Part shown: positions 8,414-15,184 of the stretch, piece by piece | Layout: the number at the start of each line of letters is the position of its first letter | How positions within the stretch are numbered: position 1 is the stretch's first letter | DNA from: JBNKDD01 sp050288085 | GTDB taxonomy: Bacteria; Chloroflexota; Anaerolineae; Aggregatilineales; UBA3940 | Direction: 5' to 3' | Assembly: GCA_050288085.1 (NCBI GenBank) | Contig: JBNKDD010000081.1 | Coordinates: 1-20,487, forward strand | Length of the DNA stretch: 20,487 bases | The notes under the pieces: generated by a model | The model's input: the letters and a program-made list of their open reading frames with translations, nothing else | What the model was told of the DNA's origin: nothing | The model's database searches: none | Translations under genes and position numbers: made by a program

Positions 8414-8431
8414 CTTGTTCAAAGTCTGGTA

Positions 8432-8459
8432 ATTATAACGTGTGGTTGCTTATTGTCTA
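8432..8459 (-). promoter_or_regulatory. Sigma70-type promoter of ahcY
   Basis: On the minus strand TAGACA (8459-8454, 5/6 of TTGACA) and a perfect TATAAT (8437-8432) are 16 bases apart. The -35 box begins inside the stop codon of the GNAT gene. Transcription would begin near 8425, leaving a leader of about 100 bases. Confidence 0.8.
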
Positions 8460-9275
8460 CCGCCGCTTTGCCACGCCTTCGATGAACTCGCCTACCATAC
8501 GATAGCCCAGCTTACGATACACTTTAATGGCCGGGCCATTGTTCTGGCGCACGTTCAGTACGATCAGGTTGAAATTCGCGTTGATCAATGCCTGGGTAAC
8601 CGCATGGCTGACCAGTGCTCCCAACCCTTTTCGCCTTTCATCCGGGTGAACCATCACGTTCCCGACGGCTGCCATCCCCACCTGGGGGACAACAATATGC
8701 GTCCCGCCTACTGCTACCAGCCGATTTTCTTTGAATATCCCGTAAAAGTGCCCCCCGGTAATCATGGCTGGCTCAAACGCGACATCCTGCCAATCACGCG
8801 AATCGGCTTCGGCTGTCTCCTTGAGGAGATTGGTAACGTCGTTAACATGTTTTTCAGTGAGATGCTGCGGGCGCATCGGGTGTTTATCGTAGTCATCGAG
8901 CGCTTTAAATGAGCCAGATGTAACCCGCATCCGGTGCATCTGGTGGAGGAAATCGATCTCGTAGAAGTCGCGCAGGACACCCTCAGCTTCGGGCTTTGCC
9001 GTGAAGAACACCTTATCCGGCCCAACACCATGCAGCAGCAAGGCGCTAATCGCCGGGACTTCGCCCATCAAAAATAGGACAGGGGGATCCAACGCATCAT
9101 AGACTAGCGCCAATCCTTCGATGGCTCCGGTTCGTGAAGCTGCGATCCAGGTTGCATCATCGGCGTATGGCGGCTCCAGATCGCCCAGTGCGTAGGCCGA
9201 ATAATTCAAATCAGCGATCAGAAAGGCGTGGATCTGATCCTTATCGGTTAGTTCCGAGAGTGCGTAGGTGGTCAT
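8457..9275 (-). CDS. GNAT-family N-acetyltransferase
   Basis: A 272-residue protein whose C-terminal half is a GNAT (FR47-like) acetyl-CoA transferase domain. The acetyl-CoA loop reads NVMVHPDERRKGLGA (206-220), followed by ALINANFNLIVLNVRQNN and the closing AIKVYRKLGYRMVGEF. The N-terminal half (1-125) is a degenerate GNAT-like region with no recognisable cofactor loop, so this may be a two-domain GNAT with only one active half. The ATG at 9275 is three bases after the adenosine kinase stop, and the ribosome site there is weak (AAGG very close to the ATG), which suggests coupled translation. The substrate is unknown. Nothing ties it firmly to adenosine or sugar metabolism other than position. 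Confidence 0.85.
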   Translation of the reverse strand: MTTYALSELTDKDQIHAFLIADLNYSAYALGDLEPPYADDATWIAASRTGAIEGLALVYDALDPPVLFLMGEVPAISALLLHGVGPDKVFFTAKPEAEGVLRDFYEIDFLHQMHRMRVTSGSFKALDDYDKHPMRPQHLTEKHVNDVTNLLKETAEADSRDWQDVAFEPAMITGGHFYGIFKENRLVAVGGTHIVVPQVGMAAVGNVMVHPDERRKGLGALVSHAVTQALINANFNLIVLNVRQNNGPAIKVYRKLGYRMVGEFIEGVAKRR

Positions 9276-9278
9276 GCC

Positions 9279-10241
9279 TTAACCGTTTAACATGGAACCT
9301 AACTTACCGTTATCATCGAAGTGGTTACGGAATCGTTTGACAAAGGCTTCACGTGTGTAGGCATGGCTCTGTGTCCCTACCTGTTCAAGGACATAGGTCG
9401 CAGCCAGTGCCCCAACCCGGCCACTGATCTCCCAGCCCCAATCAGCGGACAGCCCTTTGAGCAGCCCTGCACGGAAGGCATCACCAACCCCGGTTGGATC
9501 GGCAATATGATCCGCCGGGACAATCGGGATATGGAAGGTCGTATCCTGGGTATAAATATCGACGCCGTTTTCCCCCCGTGTGACAATCACCGTCTCAGCT
9601 TTTGCCATCAGATCATCCTGGGAAAACCCGGTCTTTTTCTGCAAGGCAGTGTGCTCGTATTCGTTGACGACCAGGATATGCGCCCCCTCAACCCCCTCTG
9701 CCAGCTCTGAGCCATCGACACGGGCTACTTGTTGGCTGGGATCATAGAGGTACGGGATGCCTAATTCTTTACATTCGTTGGCATAATTCCGCATGGCTGC
9801 CGGATCATTTGGCGATACCACAACCAGGTCGGCATCCGCAGCCCCGGCATCTTTTAGACTCAAATCGCGCGAGCGGGCCATTGCCCCGGTATAGAACGAC
9901 GCGATCTGATTCTGCTTGCGGTCGGTGCTCACGAAGAAGGAGGCCGTGAATAAATCCCCATGGATAACCGTCCCACTGGTGTCAACACCCGCCTTGTCCA
10001 GAAATTGCCGGTATTCGTGGAAGTCTTGCCCTGCACTGCCGACCAGCAGTGGGTGTTCGCCCAATAAAGCCATGGTATAGGCGATATTCGGGGCGACGCC
10101 GCCCCGGTGACGGGTCAACTCGTCAACCAGGAAGCTGACGCTGATGTTATCCAGGTTTTCGGCGATCAACATTTCTTTGAACTCGCCGGGATAGGTCATG
10201 ATATAGTCGTATGCTATTGAGCCGGTAATGGCAATCTTCAT
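9279..10241 (-). CDS. PfkB-family kinase, probable adenosine kinase (AdoK type)
   Basis: A 320-residue ribokinase-like enzyme. The N-terminus (ITGSIAYDYIM, then PGEF, SFLVDEL, HRGGVAPNIAY) matches closely, from memory, the mycobacterial adenosine kinase Rv2202c. The same holds for IASFYTGAM, NDPAAM, DPSQQVAR and NEYE. The C-terminal PfkB signature DPTGVGDAFRAG (248-259) holds the catalytic Asp254. It would phosphorylate adenosine to AMP with ATP in the cytoplasm. AhcY, which generates adenosine, is encoded two genes downstream, supporting this substrate over a sugar. I start at the ATG at 10241, which has GAGAGG about nine bases upstream. The frame is open to 10337, but that part overlaps the GT2 gene and lacks a ribosome site. 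A general sugar kinase is the alternative. Confidence 0.85.
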   Translation of the reverse strand: MKIAITGSIAYDYIMTYPGEFKEMLIAENLDNISVSFLVDELTRHRGGVAPNIAYTMALLGEHPLLVGSAGQDFHEYRQFLDKAGVDTSGTVIHGDLFTASFFVSTDRKQNQIASFYTGAMARSRDLSLKDAGAADADLVVVSPNDPAAMRNYANECKELGIPYLYDPSQQVARVDGSELAEGVEGAHILVVNEYEHTALQKKTGFSQDDLMAKAETVIVTRGENGVDIYTQDTTFHIPIVPADHIADPTGVGDAFRAGLLKGLSADWGWEISGRVGALAATYVLEQVGTQSHAYTREAFVKRFRNHFDDNGKLGSMLNG

Positions 10242-10254
10242 GGGAATTTCCCTC

Positions 10255-11004
10255 TCAGGATTGAGATTTGGTCTGTTGGAATGGCTTGAGCGGCGGATGA
10301 CTTTTCTTCCATACCGGTGAAAGTCCCAGCCGGTCACGCAGCATAATCAGGAACGCATAAAAACCATCTTTGGCCGTGATTTTCTTTCCCTCAGCGTAGG
10401 TACGTGGGTTGTAGCTGACCGGCACTTCGGCAATCTCGAATCCGGCCAGCAGCAGTTTATCGGGCAGTTCGAAGTCAAGGTCAAAGCTGCGGCCTACCAG
10501 GTTGAGCGCTTTCAGAATATCACTGCGAACCATCTTGGTCGCGGTTGCGGCGTCGGTCAGCTTGCCGCCAAAGAGAATATTCATGGTCGTCGTGATCACC
10601 CGCACACCTAAATAGGCATGGGCATATTCGTAAATCGCCTGGCCGCCAAGGGTGCGGCTGCCGAAGACGGCCACTGCCCCTTTTTCTGCCTCTACGACAA
10701 GCTTGCGGTGGTCTTCTGGATTGTATTCCAGGTCTGCATCCTGGATCACCGCGTAATCGCCGGTCAGATGCTCTATCGCTGTGCGGATGCTGGTGCCTTT
10801 CCCCATATTGCGCGGTTGATAGATGATCCGTGTGTTGGGATGATCAACCGATTGGAGAATTTCCCGTGTCCCATCGGTGGAGCAATTATCTACCACAATG
10901 GTTTCTTTTTCCCAGCCATCAATATGAACGGCCTGGATACGCTCCAATACCGTCAGAATGGTATCCCGTTCATTGTATGCACAGACGATAACCGATAGTT
11001 TCAT
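10255..11004 (-). CDS. GT2 glycosyltransferase, dolichol/polyprenyl-phosphate mannosyltransferase-like
   Basis: A 249-residue GT-A enzyme of the DPM1/GtrB type that loads a hexose from a nucleotide donor onto polyprenyl phosphate at the cytoplasmic face. Visible are SVIVCAYNE (4-12), VVDNCSTDGT (37-46), NMGKG (66-70) and the metal site QDADLEYNPED (88-98) with Asp89/Asp91. FGSR, TDAATATKMVR and DFELPDKLLLAGFEIAEVPVSY follow. It has no C-terminal membrane helices, so it resembles the single-domain DPM1 form. Such carriers feed GT39-type membrane enzymes, one of which is encoded at the left edge. The ATG at 11004 has GAGGGA just upstream. It is the first gene of the GT2-adenosine kinase-GNAT set. 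Confidence 0.9.
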   Translation of the reverse strand: MKLSVIVCAYNERDTILTVLERIQAVHIDGWEKETIVVDNCSTDGTREILQSVDHPNTRIIYQPRNMGKGTSIRTAIEHLTGDYAVIQDADLEYNPEDHRKLVVEAEKGAVAVFGSRTLGGQAIYEYAHAYLGVRVITTTMNILFGGKLTDAATATKMVRSDILKALNLVGRSFDLDFELPDKLLLAGFEIAEVPVSYNPRTYAEGKKITAKDGFYAFLIMLRDRLGLSPVWKKSHPPLKPFQQTKSQS

Positions 11005-11018
11005 AGTTCCCTCAATTA

Positions 11019-11053
11019 TTGAGCCGGGCGTGAGTATACCATGCCCGGCTCAA
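11019..11053. repeat. Perfect 11-bp inverted repeat around the GT2 promoter -10 box
   Basis: TTGAGCCGGGC and GCCCGGCTCAA are separated by 13 bases. The loop contains the -10 box of the promoter described separately. A second small palindrome, CTCAATTATTGAG (11011-11023), overlaps the left arm. There is no T-tract on either side, so a repressor operator is at least as likely as a terminator for the upstream gene. Confidence 0.7.
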
Positions 11054-11061
11054 GCTGCTAA
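11033..11061 (-). promoter_or_regulatory. Extended -10 promoter of GT2-adoK-GNAT
   Basis: On the minus strand TTAGCA (11061-11056, 4/6) and TATACT (11038-11033, 5/6) are 17 bases apart, and the -10 is preceded by TGG, an extended -10. The expected start is near 11026, about 20 bases before the GT2 ATG. Confidence 0.6.
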
Positions 11062-11076
11062 TTTCCAGTTCTGTGG

Positions 11077-13365
11077 TTAGTTCAGTTTTTTGATGAAGTC
11101 AAAGAATGTCTCTGCCAGATAGTTGATCCGGGGTTTGTCCAGTCCCGGATAGACGCCGACAAAGAATGTCCGGCTCATGACCGTATTGGCAACCGGCAGC
11201 GCGCCCACAATCCGATGTTCAATGTGACGGTAGCCGGGTTGTTTGAGGATGTTTCCGGCAAACAGCAGCCGCGTTTCGATCATGCGGCTTTCCAGGTAGC
11301 GCTGAATAGATTCCCGGTCGAACGGCGTATCGGGGCGCAGTGTAATTGGGAAGGCAAACCAACTCGGCTCAGCCCGTGGACTCCAGGTTGGCAAGATAAA
11401 AAATTCTTCCAGGGGCTTGAGCCGTTCGTAGAGTTCGTGGAAGTTCTCGCGTCGAGCTTTGACAAAGCCGGGCAGCTTATCCATTTGAGCCAGGCCGACG
11501 GCGGCCTGCGCATCGGTTGTTTTTAAGTTGTAGCCAATCTCGGTGAAGAGATACCGGTGATCGTAGTACCCTTCCATTCCCTCAACTTCCCATTCGAAGC
11601 GTTTGCCACAGCGCCCATTGGGGGGATTGATATATTCGCACCAGCAGTCACGCCCCCAGTCACGGATGGTGCGGGCAATTTTTGCCAGCCGGGGGTGTTT
11701 GGTATAGACCGCTCCGCCTTCGCCTAATGTAATGTGATGGGCCGGATAAAAGCTGCTAGTTCCCAGGTCGCCAAATGTACCGGTCATCTTCCCGTTATAT
11801 TGACTGCCCAGTGCATCACAGTTATCTTCGATTACCCAAAGATCATGCGCACGGGCAAACTCCAGCACTCGATCCATCTCAACCGGATTGCCCAGGGTAT
11901 GGGTAACAAATATCGCCCGTGTCTTTTCAGATAAGGCAGCTTCAAGCTGATCTACGTCGAGGTTGTAATTCCCCATCTGGCTGTCCACCAGCACCGGGAT
12001 GAGGTTGTTCTGGATGATCGGTGCGAGCGTGGTCGGAAAGGCCACTGCCCCGGTAATTATCTCGTCGCCGGGTTTAAGGGGTTGGCCCGGTACACGCCTG
12101 GAACATAATGTCGTTATCGCCACCAGGTTGGCTGATGAACCTGAGTTAACCGGTATAACCTCGCGGATGCCGAGATATTTCCCCAATCGCTGCTCAAATG
12201 ACTGTGCAAAACGGCCTGCCGTGAGCCAGAAATCCAGGACGGCGTCTGTCATGTTTCGCATTTCGTGGTCATCAAAGACTCTGCCCGCATATTGGACGCG
12301 TGTATGCCCTGGTTCCCATTTCTTCTGGTGATGGGCCATCGAATAGTATTCGCTGACTTTATCCAGTATCTCAAAGCGCAGCGCATCCAGGTGTTTGTCG
12401 GGGGGAGTATCGGGTGCTTCGACACTTTCGGCGGCGGTAGAGGGTTGGCTTGCTTTCATCCACTCCAAAGTCATCCGTAAGCCCTTATCGAGCGATACGG
12501 TAGCTTCCCACCCCAGCTTTTCTTTCGCTGAGTTGGTCCTGGCAATCGATTCCCACACCTCGCCTGGGCGGTAAGATAACGCCCCGATTTGGGGTGAGAT
12601 ATCTTCAAAATGGTCGAAGATGTTTTCTACAACCTGCCTGACTGATGTGCCCTGACCGGTTCCGATATCGAATGTCTCGCCATCAATCCCTGGTGCAAGG
12701 GCTGTTTTGAGATAGGCTTCTACCACATCATCGATGTAAATCCAGTCGCGACTCTGTTCACCAGAAGTAGTCGGGAAGGCTTGACCTTTCAAACCGGTTT
12801 CAATAGCGGATGGGATCAGGGTTCCCACCTGCCCAGGCCCATAGACCTGGAAGAGTCTCAGGCAGACGATCGGCCAGTTCATCATCCGATGATACATCCG
12901 GCAGAAGGCCCAGGCTGCCGCTTTTGAGGCGGCATAGGGCGAGATCGGATCGAGCCGACCTTCCTCGGCCTGATCACCATATTCATAGCTGGTCCCGGTG
13001 TGGACAATCCGCTCAGCCCCTGCGGCTGCCGCCGTCTGTACGACGTTAATCGTGCCGTCGAGATTCACGCGGAGGGCGAGGCTGTGAGGTAGAAATGGCT
13101 CAGTTACGCCTTCAGCCGCCAGATGAAATACAACCAGTGGGCGCACGCTGTGCATAACCTCGTTGACCATAGCGAAGTTGCGAATATCAACCTGGTGCAC
13201 GGTTATTTTCGAGGCCACATCTGCGATGCGCTGCTGATTGGATGTTTGCCGGGCGAGAATGGTAACTTCTGCACCCTCTTGTACTAACCTTCTCACCAGG
13301 TGGGAGCCGATGAAACCTGTCCCGCCGGTTACGAGGATTTTTTTGCCTGTTAATGAAGTTGTCAT
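11077..13365 (-). CDS. Fusion: sugar SDR (CDP-paratose/abequose synthase-like) + RfbH-type CDP-4-keto-6-deoxyglucose 3-dehydrase (E1)
   Basis: A 762-residue two-domain protein. Residues 1-305 form an extended SDR: GGTGFIGSH (14-22), HLAAEG (81-86), GTSYEYG (124-130), the Tyr144/Lys148 pair in YAASK, and RDWIYIDDVVEAY (206-218). Residues about 325-762 are an RfbH/DdhC-like member of the DegT/AHBA aminotransferase fold that performs C3 deoxygenation with PMP and a [2Fe-2S] cluster. The PLP lysine is replaced by histidine (PAHHITLGEGG, His543/544). Cluster cysteines fit C516-x57-C574-x1-C576-x9-C586; the reference pattern ends in x7. The linker (305-325) is Pro/Ser/Glu-rich. RfbH and the C4-reductase are usually separate genes, so one chain may perform dehydration and final ketoreduction to a CDP-3,6-dideoxyhexose. 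The electron-donating reductase E3 is not in the window. The start overlaps the upstream gene as ATGA with GGAG eight bases ahead. Confidence 0.88.
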   Translation of the reverse strand: MTTSLTGKKILVTGGTGFIGSHLVRRLVQEGAEVTILARQTSNQQRIADVASKITVHQVDIRNFAMVNEVMHSVRPLVVFHLAAEGVTEPFLPHSLALRVNLDGTINVVQTAAAAGAERIVHTGTSYEYGDQAEEGRLDPISPYAASKAAAWAFCRMYHRMMNWPIVCLRLFQVYGPGQVGTLIPSAIETGLKGQAFPTTSGEQSRDWIYIDDVVEAYLKTALAPGIDGETFDIGTGQGTSVRQVVENIFDHFEDISPQIGALSYRPGEVWESIARTNSAKEKLGWEATVSLDKGLRMTLEWMKASQPSTAAESVEAPDTPPDKHLDALRFEILDKVSEYYSMAHHQKKWEPGHTRVQYAGRVFDDHEMRNMTDAVLDFWLTAGRFAQSFEQRLGKYLGIREVIPVNSGSSANLVAITTLCSRRVPGQPLKPGDEIITGAVAFPTTLAPIIQNNLIPVLVDSQMGNYNLDVDQLEAALSEKTRAIFVTHTLGNPVEMDRVLEFARAHDLWVIEDNCDALGSQYNGKMTGTFGDLGTSSFYPAHHITLGEGGAVYTKHPRLAKIARTIRDWGRDCWCEYINPPNGRCGKRFEWEVEGMEGYYDHRYLFTEIGYNLKTTDAQAAVGLAQMDKLPGFVKARRENFHELYERLKPLEEFFILPTWSPRAEPSWFAFPITLRPDTPFDRESIQRYLESRMIETRLLFAGNILKQPGYRHIEHRIVGALPVANTVMSRTFFVGVYPGLDKPRINYLAETFFDFIKKLN

Positions 13366-13775
13366 CGTGTATACTCCAACGCTACTTCGATGGTTTGAGT
13401 GGCCCCAATGTTTTGGATATCAATCATGATACGATTTAGCAATTGGGCAACTTCAGCGTAGCTTGCCGAATTGGGAATGCTCAGCCTGGCATGGATACCG
13501 GCTTCCCATTCAACGACTGTTATCTCATCTGATAGAGGTGATAGGTCTTTGAGTGCGGATAAGGGATCAACGCTGGATGGATAACCTATTGTTAAAAGCC
13601 ATTCCCACTCACCCGGTGTTTCCTGGGAAACCGACAGGTACACCCACCCGTGATCATGATTTGGCGTATCACAAACCAGGGCCGGTGGGGTTTCTTCCGC
13701 CAGGGCTATTTGCCGAATGGTGTCGGTTAATTTGCCGGGATTCAATCCGCTGCCTAGCCGAACGCGCTTCCCAAT
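13362..13775 (-). CDS. Small unrecognised protein B, between ddhB and the RfbH fusion
   Basis: I do not recognise this gene. It gives about 138 residues if translation begins at the ATT at 13775-13773, which lies six bases after a perfect AGGAGG (13787-13782). The frame is open to an ATG at 13811, but that ATG is inside the upstream gene without a ribosome site and would add 12 basic, Cys-containing residues. The predicted protein is soluble, alternating strand and helix, with WVYLSV and WEWLLTIGY strands, a WEAG turn, an amphipathic helix YAEVAQLLNRIMIDI and a last strand IEVALEY. It has no Cys/His cluster, signal peptide or membrane segment. Its stop overlaps the RfbH-fusion start (ATGA), so the two are translationally coupled. 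Its last 45 residues resemble those of the preceding small gene. Confidence 0.75.
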   Translation of the reverse strand: MGKRVRLGSGLNPGKLTDTIRQIALAEETPPALVCDTPNHDHGWVYLSVSQETPGEWEWLLTIGYPSSVDPLSALKDLSPLSDEITVVEWEAGIHARLSIPNSASYAEVAQLLNRIMIDIQNIGATQTIEVALEYTR

Positions 13776-13781
13776 GGCACA

Positions 13782-13787
13782 CCTCCT
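13782..13787 (-). promoter_or_regulatory. Strong ribosome binding site AGGAGG deciding an ATT start
   Basis: The perfect AGGAGG overlaps the TAG stop of the preceding gene. The only in-frame codon at normal spacing is ATT (13775-13773); no ATG, GTG or TTG lies in frame within reach. The nearest in-frame TTG is about 10 codons downstream of the ATT. Confidence 0.6.
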
Positions 13788-14184
13788 AGTAACCGTGCTC
13801 GATTTGCACACTCAGTTCGTCATCGGGGGATGTACCCACGATACGTTCCATCAAGTCTCCAATGAACAGGGTTAAGGCCAGCAGGGGAACATCGGGTCTG
13901 AGCTGGATTGCGGCATAGCCATTGTCTTCCCAGGTGTCAGATTGGCTGCCGGGGGGCGGAATGATGTCAACCATTTCCAATGTATGGAGCGGGTTGCCTT
14001 GATGGTTTTTGTAAGTGAAATTGAGACACAGACCACTTAGTTGATCGTCTTCAATCTGCGGGATCATCTGGAGCCATCTTTTCGGATCGCCTTCAACCTC
14101 AATGATCATACAGGGGTGGTTTGCAAGCTGCGTAACCGTTTGCTGGATCAACCCGGCCAACCAGTTAACAACCTCACTATCCAT
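13786..14184 (-). CDS. Small unrecognised protein A, after ddhB
   Basis: I do not recognise this gene. It encodes about 132 residues from the ATG at 14184 (a second ATG at 14190 is equally possible), overlapping the ddhB stop by 8 bases. It starts with a helix (VNWLAGLIQQTVTQL), then strand MIIEVEG, a middle part with LCLNFTYKN, a Pro-rich turn IIPPPGS, strand YAAIQLRP, helix ALTLFIGDLMERIVG, and a last strand ELSVQIEHGY. It is acidic and has no signal peptide, membrane segment or metal motif. Position within a tight operon, with overlaps on both sides, suggests a role tied to the CDP-sugar enzymes or their regulation, but that is inference. A small chaperone-like alpha/beta fold is possible and unproven. 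Confidence 0.75.
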   Translation of the reverse strand: MDSEVVNWLAGLIQQTVTQLANHPCMIIEVEGDPKRWLQMIPQIEDDQLSGLCLNFTYKNHQGNPLHTLEMVDIIPPPGSQSDTWEDNGYAAIQLRPDVPLLALTLFIGDLMERIVGTSPDDELSVQIEHGY

Positions 14185-15181
14185 CGCCATATTCCGCCAG
14201 ATGACCGGCATACCACTGCATGGTTGCCTCTAACCCTTGATCGAGTGTATGACTGGCTTGCCAGCCCAGCACTCGCTTTGCTTTTTCGCTGTTAAGAAAT
14301 TGATCCTGAATTTCGTTGGGTGCTTCCCCTTTGACGATTGGTTCCAGGTCGGGGTAGGGGGATAGGGCGATGATCCGCTGGATCATTTCCAACGCGCTCA
14401 AGGGTTGATCGAGACCGAAGTTAAAGGCTTCCCCGGTCAGTGCCCCGTCAACCATCGCCTCTGCCAGCGTGAGATAGGCGTCTACAATGTCCAGCACGAA
14501 GACGTAGTCCCGGCGTGGACTGCCATCCGACCGGACAACCGGACGCTCACCGCGCAGCACCGACCGCATGGTTCCCGGCACAATTCGGTTCCAGTTCAGA
14601 TCGCCGCCGCCGTACATGTTGCCGCATCGTGTGATGGCAACCGGTAATTGATAGGTGTTAGCGTAGGTCATCGCGATCAGGTCGGCACAGCTTTTGCTCA
14701 CGTCGTAGGGGTGGCGACCCTGAAGGGGGGCCGTCTCGTCGTAAGGGAGCACCTCATGCTCTCCATATGCCTTATCCGAGGACGCAATCAGAACCCGGCC
14801 TGTTCTTGCCCATAACCGGGCTGCTTCCAGTACCGTCCATGTTCCTTTAATGTTGGCCTCGAAGGTGGGCAAGGGCATCCGGTTAGCGATCCCCACGATA
14901 GTCTGGGCGGCGAGGTGAAAACAGGTGTCGATCTCATATTCGCTGAACAGACGATTCATCGTTGTGGAATCTGCTATATCACCCCGGACGGTCTTGATTT
15001 GCTCGATAGTCCCACTTCTGACCAGTTCGCTTTGCGGAATCCAATCTCGCACCAGCCCAACTACGTCTGCCCCCAGGTCAACCAGCTTTCGAGTCAGCCA
15101 TGATCCTAGAATACCGGTGCAGCCGGTAACTAAGGTCGGTCGATCACGCCAGAAGTCTTTTCGTGTTTCTTGGTCAGCCAT
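14177..15181 (-). CDS. rfbG: CDP-glucose 4,6-dehydratase
   Basis: Converts CDP-D-glucose to CDP-4-keto-6-deoxy-D-glucose, the second step toward 3,6-dideoxyhexoses (also called ddhB). The 334-residue extended SDR has the NAD loop TGCTGILGSW (19-28) and HLAAQTIVG (89-97). The active-site SSDKAYGE (134-141) carries the Asp/Lys typical of this dehydratase, with the Tyr159/Lys163 pair in YDVSK. GNMYGGGDLNWNRIVPGT and SPRRDYVFVLDIV are characteristic of the CDP-glucose dehydratase group. It is three bases after rfbF and overlaps the next small gene. It is a little shorter than the Salmonella enzyme. The C-terminal block (SEKAKRVLGWQ) is normal. Confidence 0.93.
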   Translation of the reverse strand: MADQETRKDFWRDRPTLVTGCTGILGSWLTRKLVDLGADVVGLVRDWIPQSELVRSGTIEQIKTVRGDIADSTTMNRLFSEYEIDTCFHLAAQTIVGIANRMPLPTFEANIKGTWTVLEAARLWARTGRVLIASSDKAYGEHEVLPYDETAPLQGRHPYDVSKSCADLIAMTYANTYQLPVAITRCGNMYGGGDLNWNRIVPGTMRSVLRGERPVVRSDGSPRRDYVFVLDIVDAYLTLAEAMVDGALTGEAFNFGLDQPLSALEMIQRIIALSPYPDLEPIVKGEAPNEIQDQFLNSEKAKRVLGWQASHTLDQGLEATMQWYAGHLAEYGDG

Positions 15182-15184
15182 TAT

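Noticed and set aside
8325..8431. SAH or SAM riboswitch upstream of ahcY
   Set aside because: The conserved core sequences of these classes, as I recall them, are not present. Only a generic hairpin is seen.
10242..10337. Longer adenosine kinase reading frame beginning at 10337
   Set aside because: It would overlap the GT2 gene by over 80 bases. The conserved N-terminus begins at 10241, which has its own ribosome site.
11077..13365. Assembly artefact joining two genes
   Set aside because: The linker is in frame with normal composition, and both domains are complete with consistent codon use. It still merits read-level confirmation.
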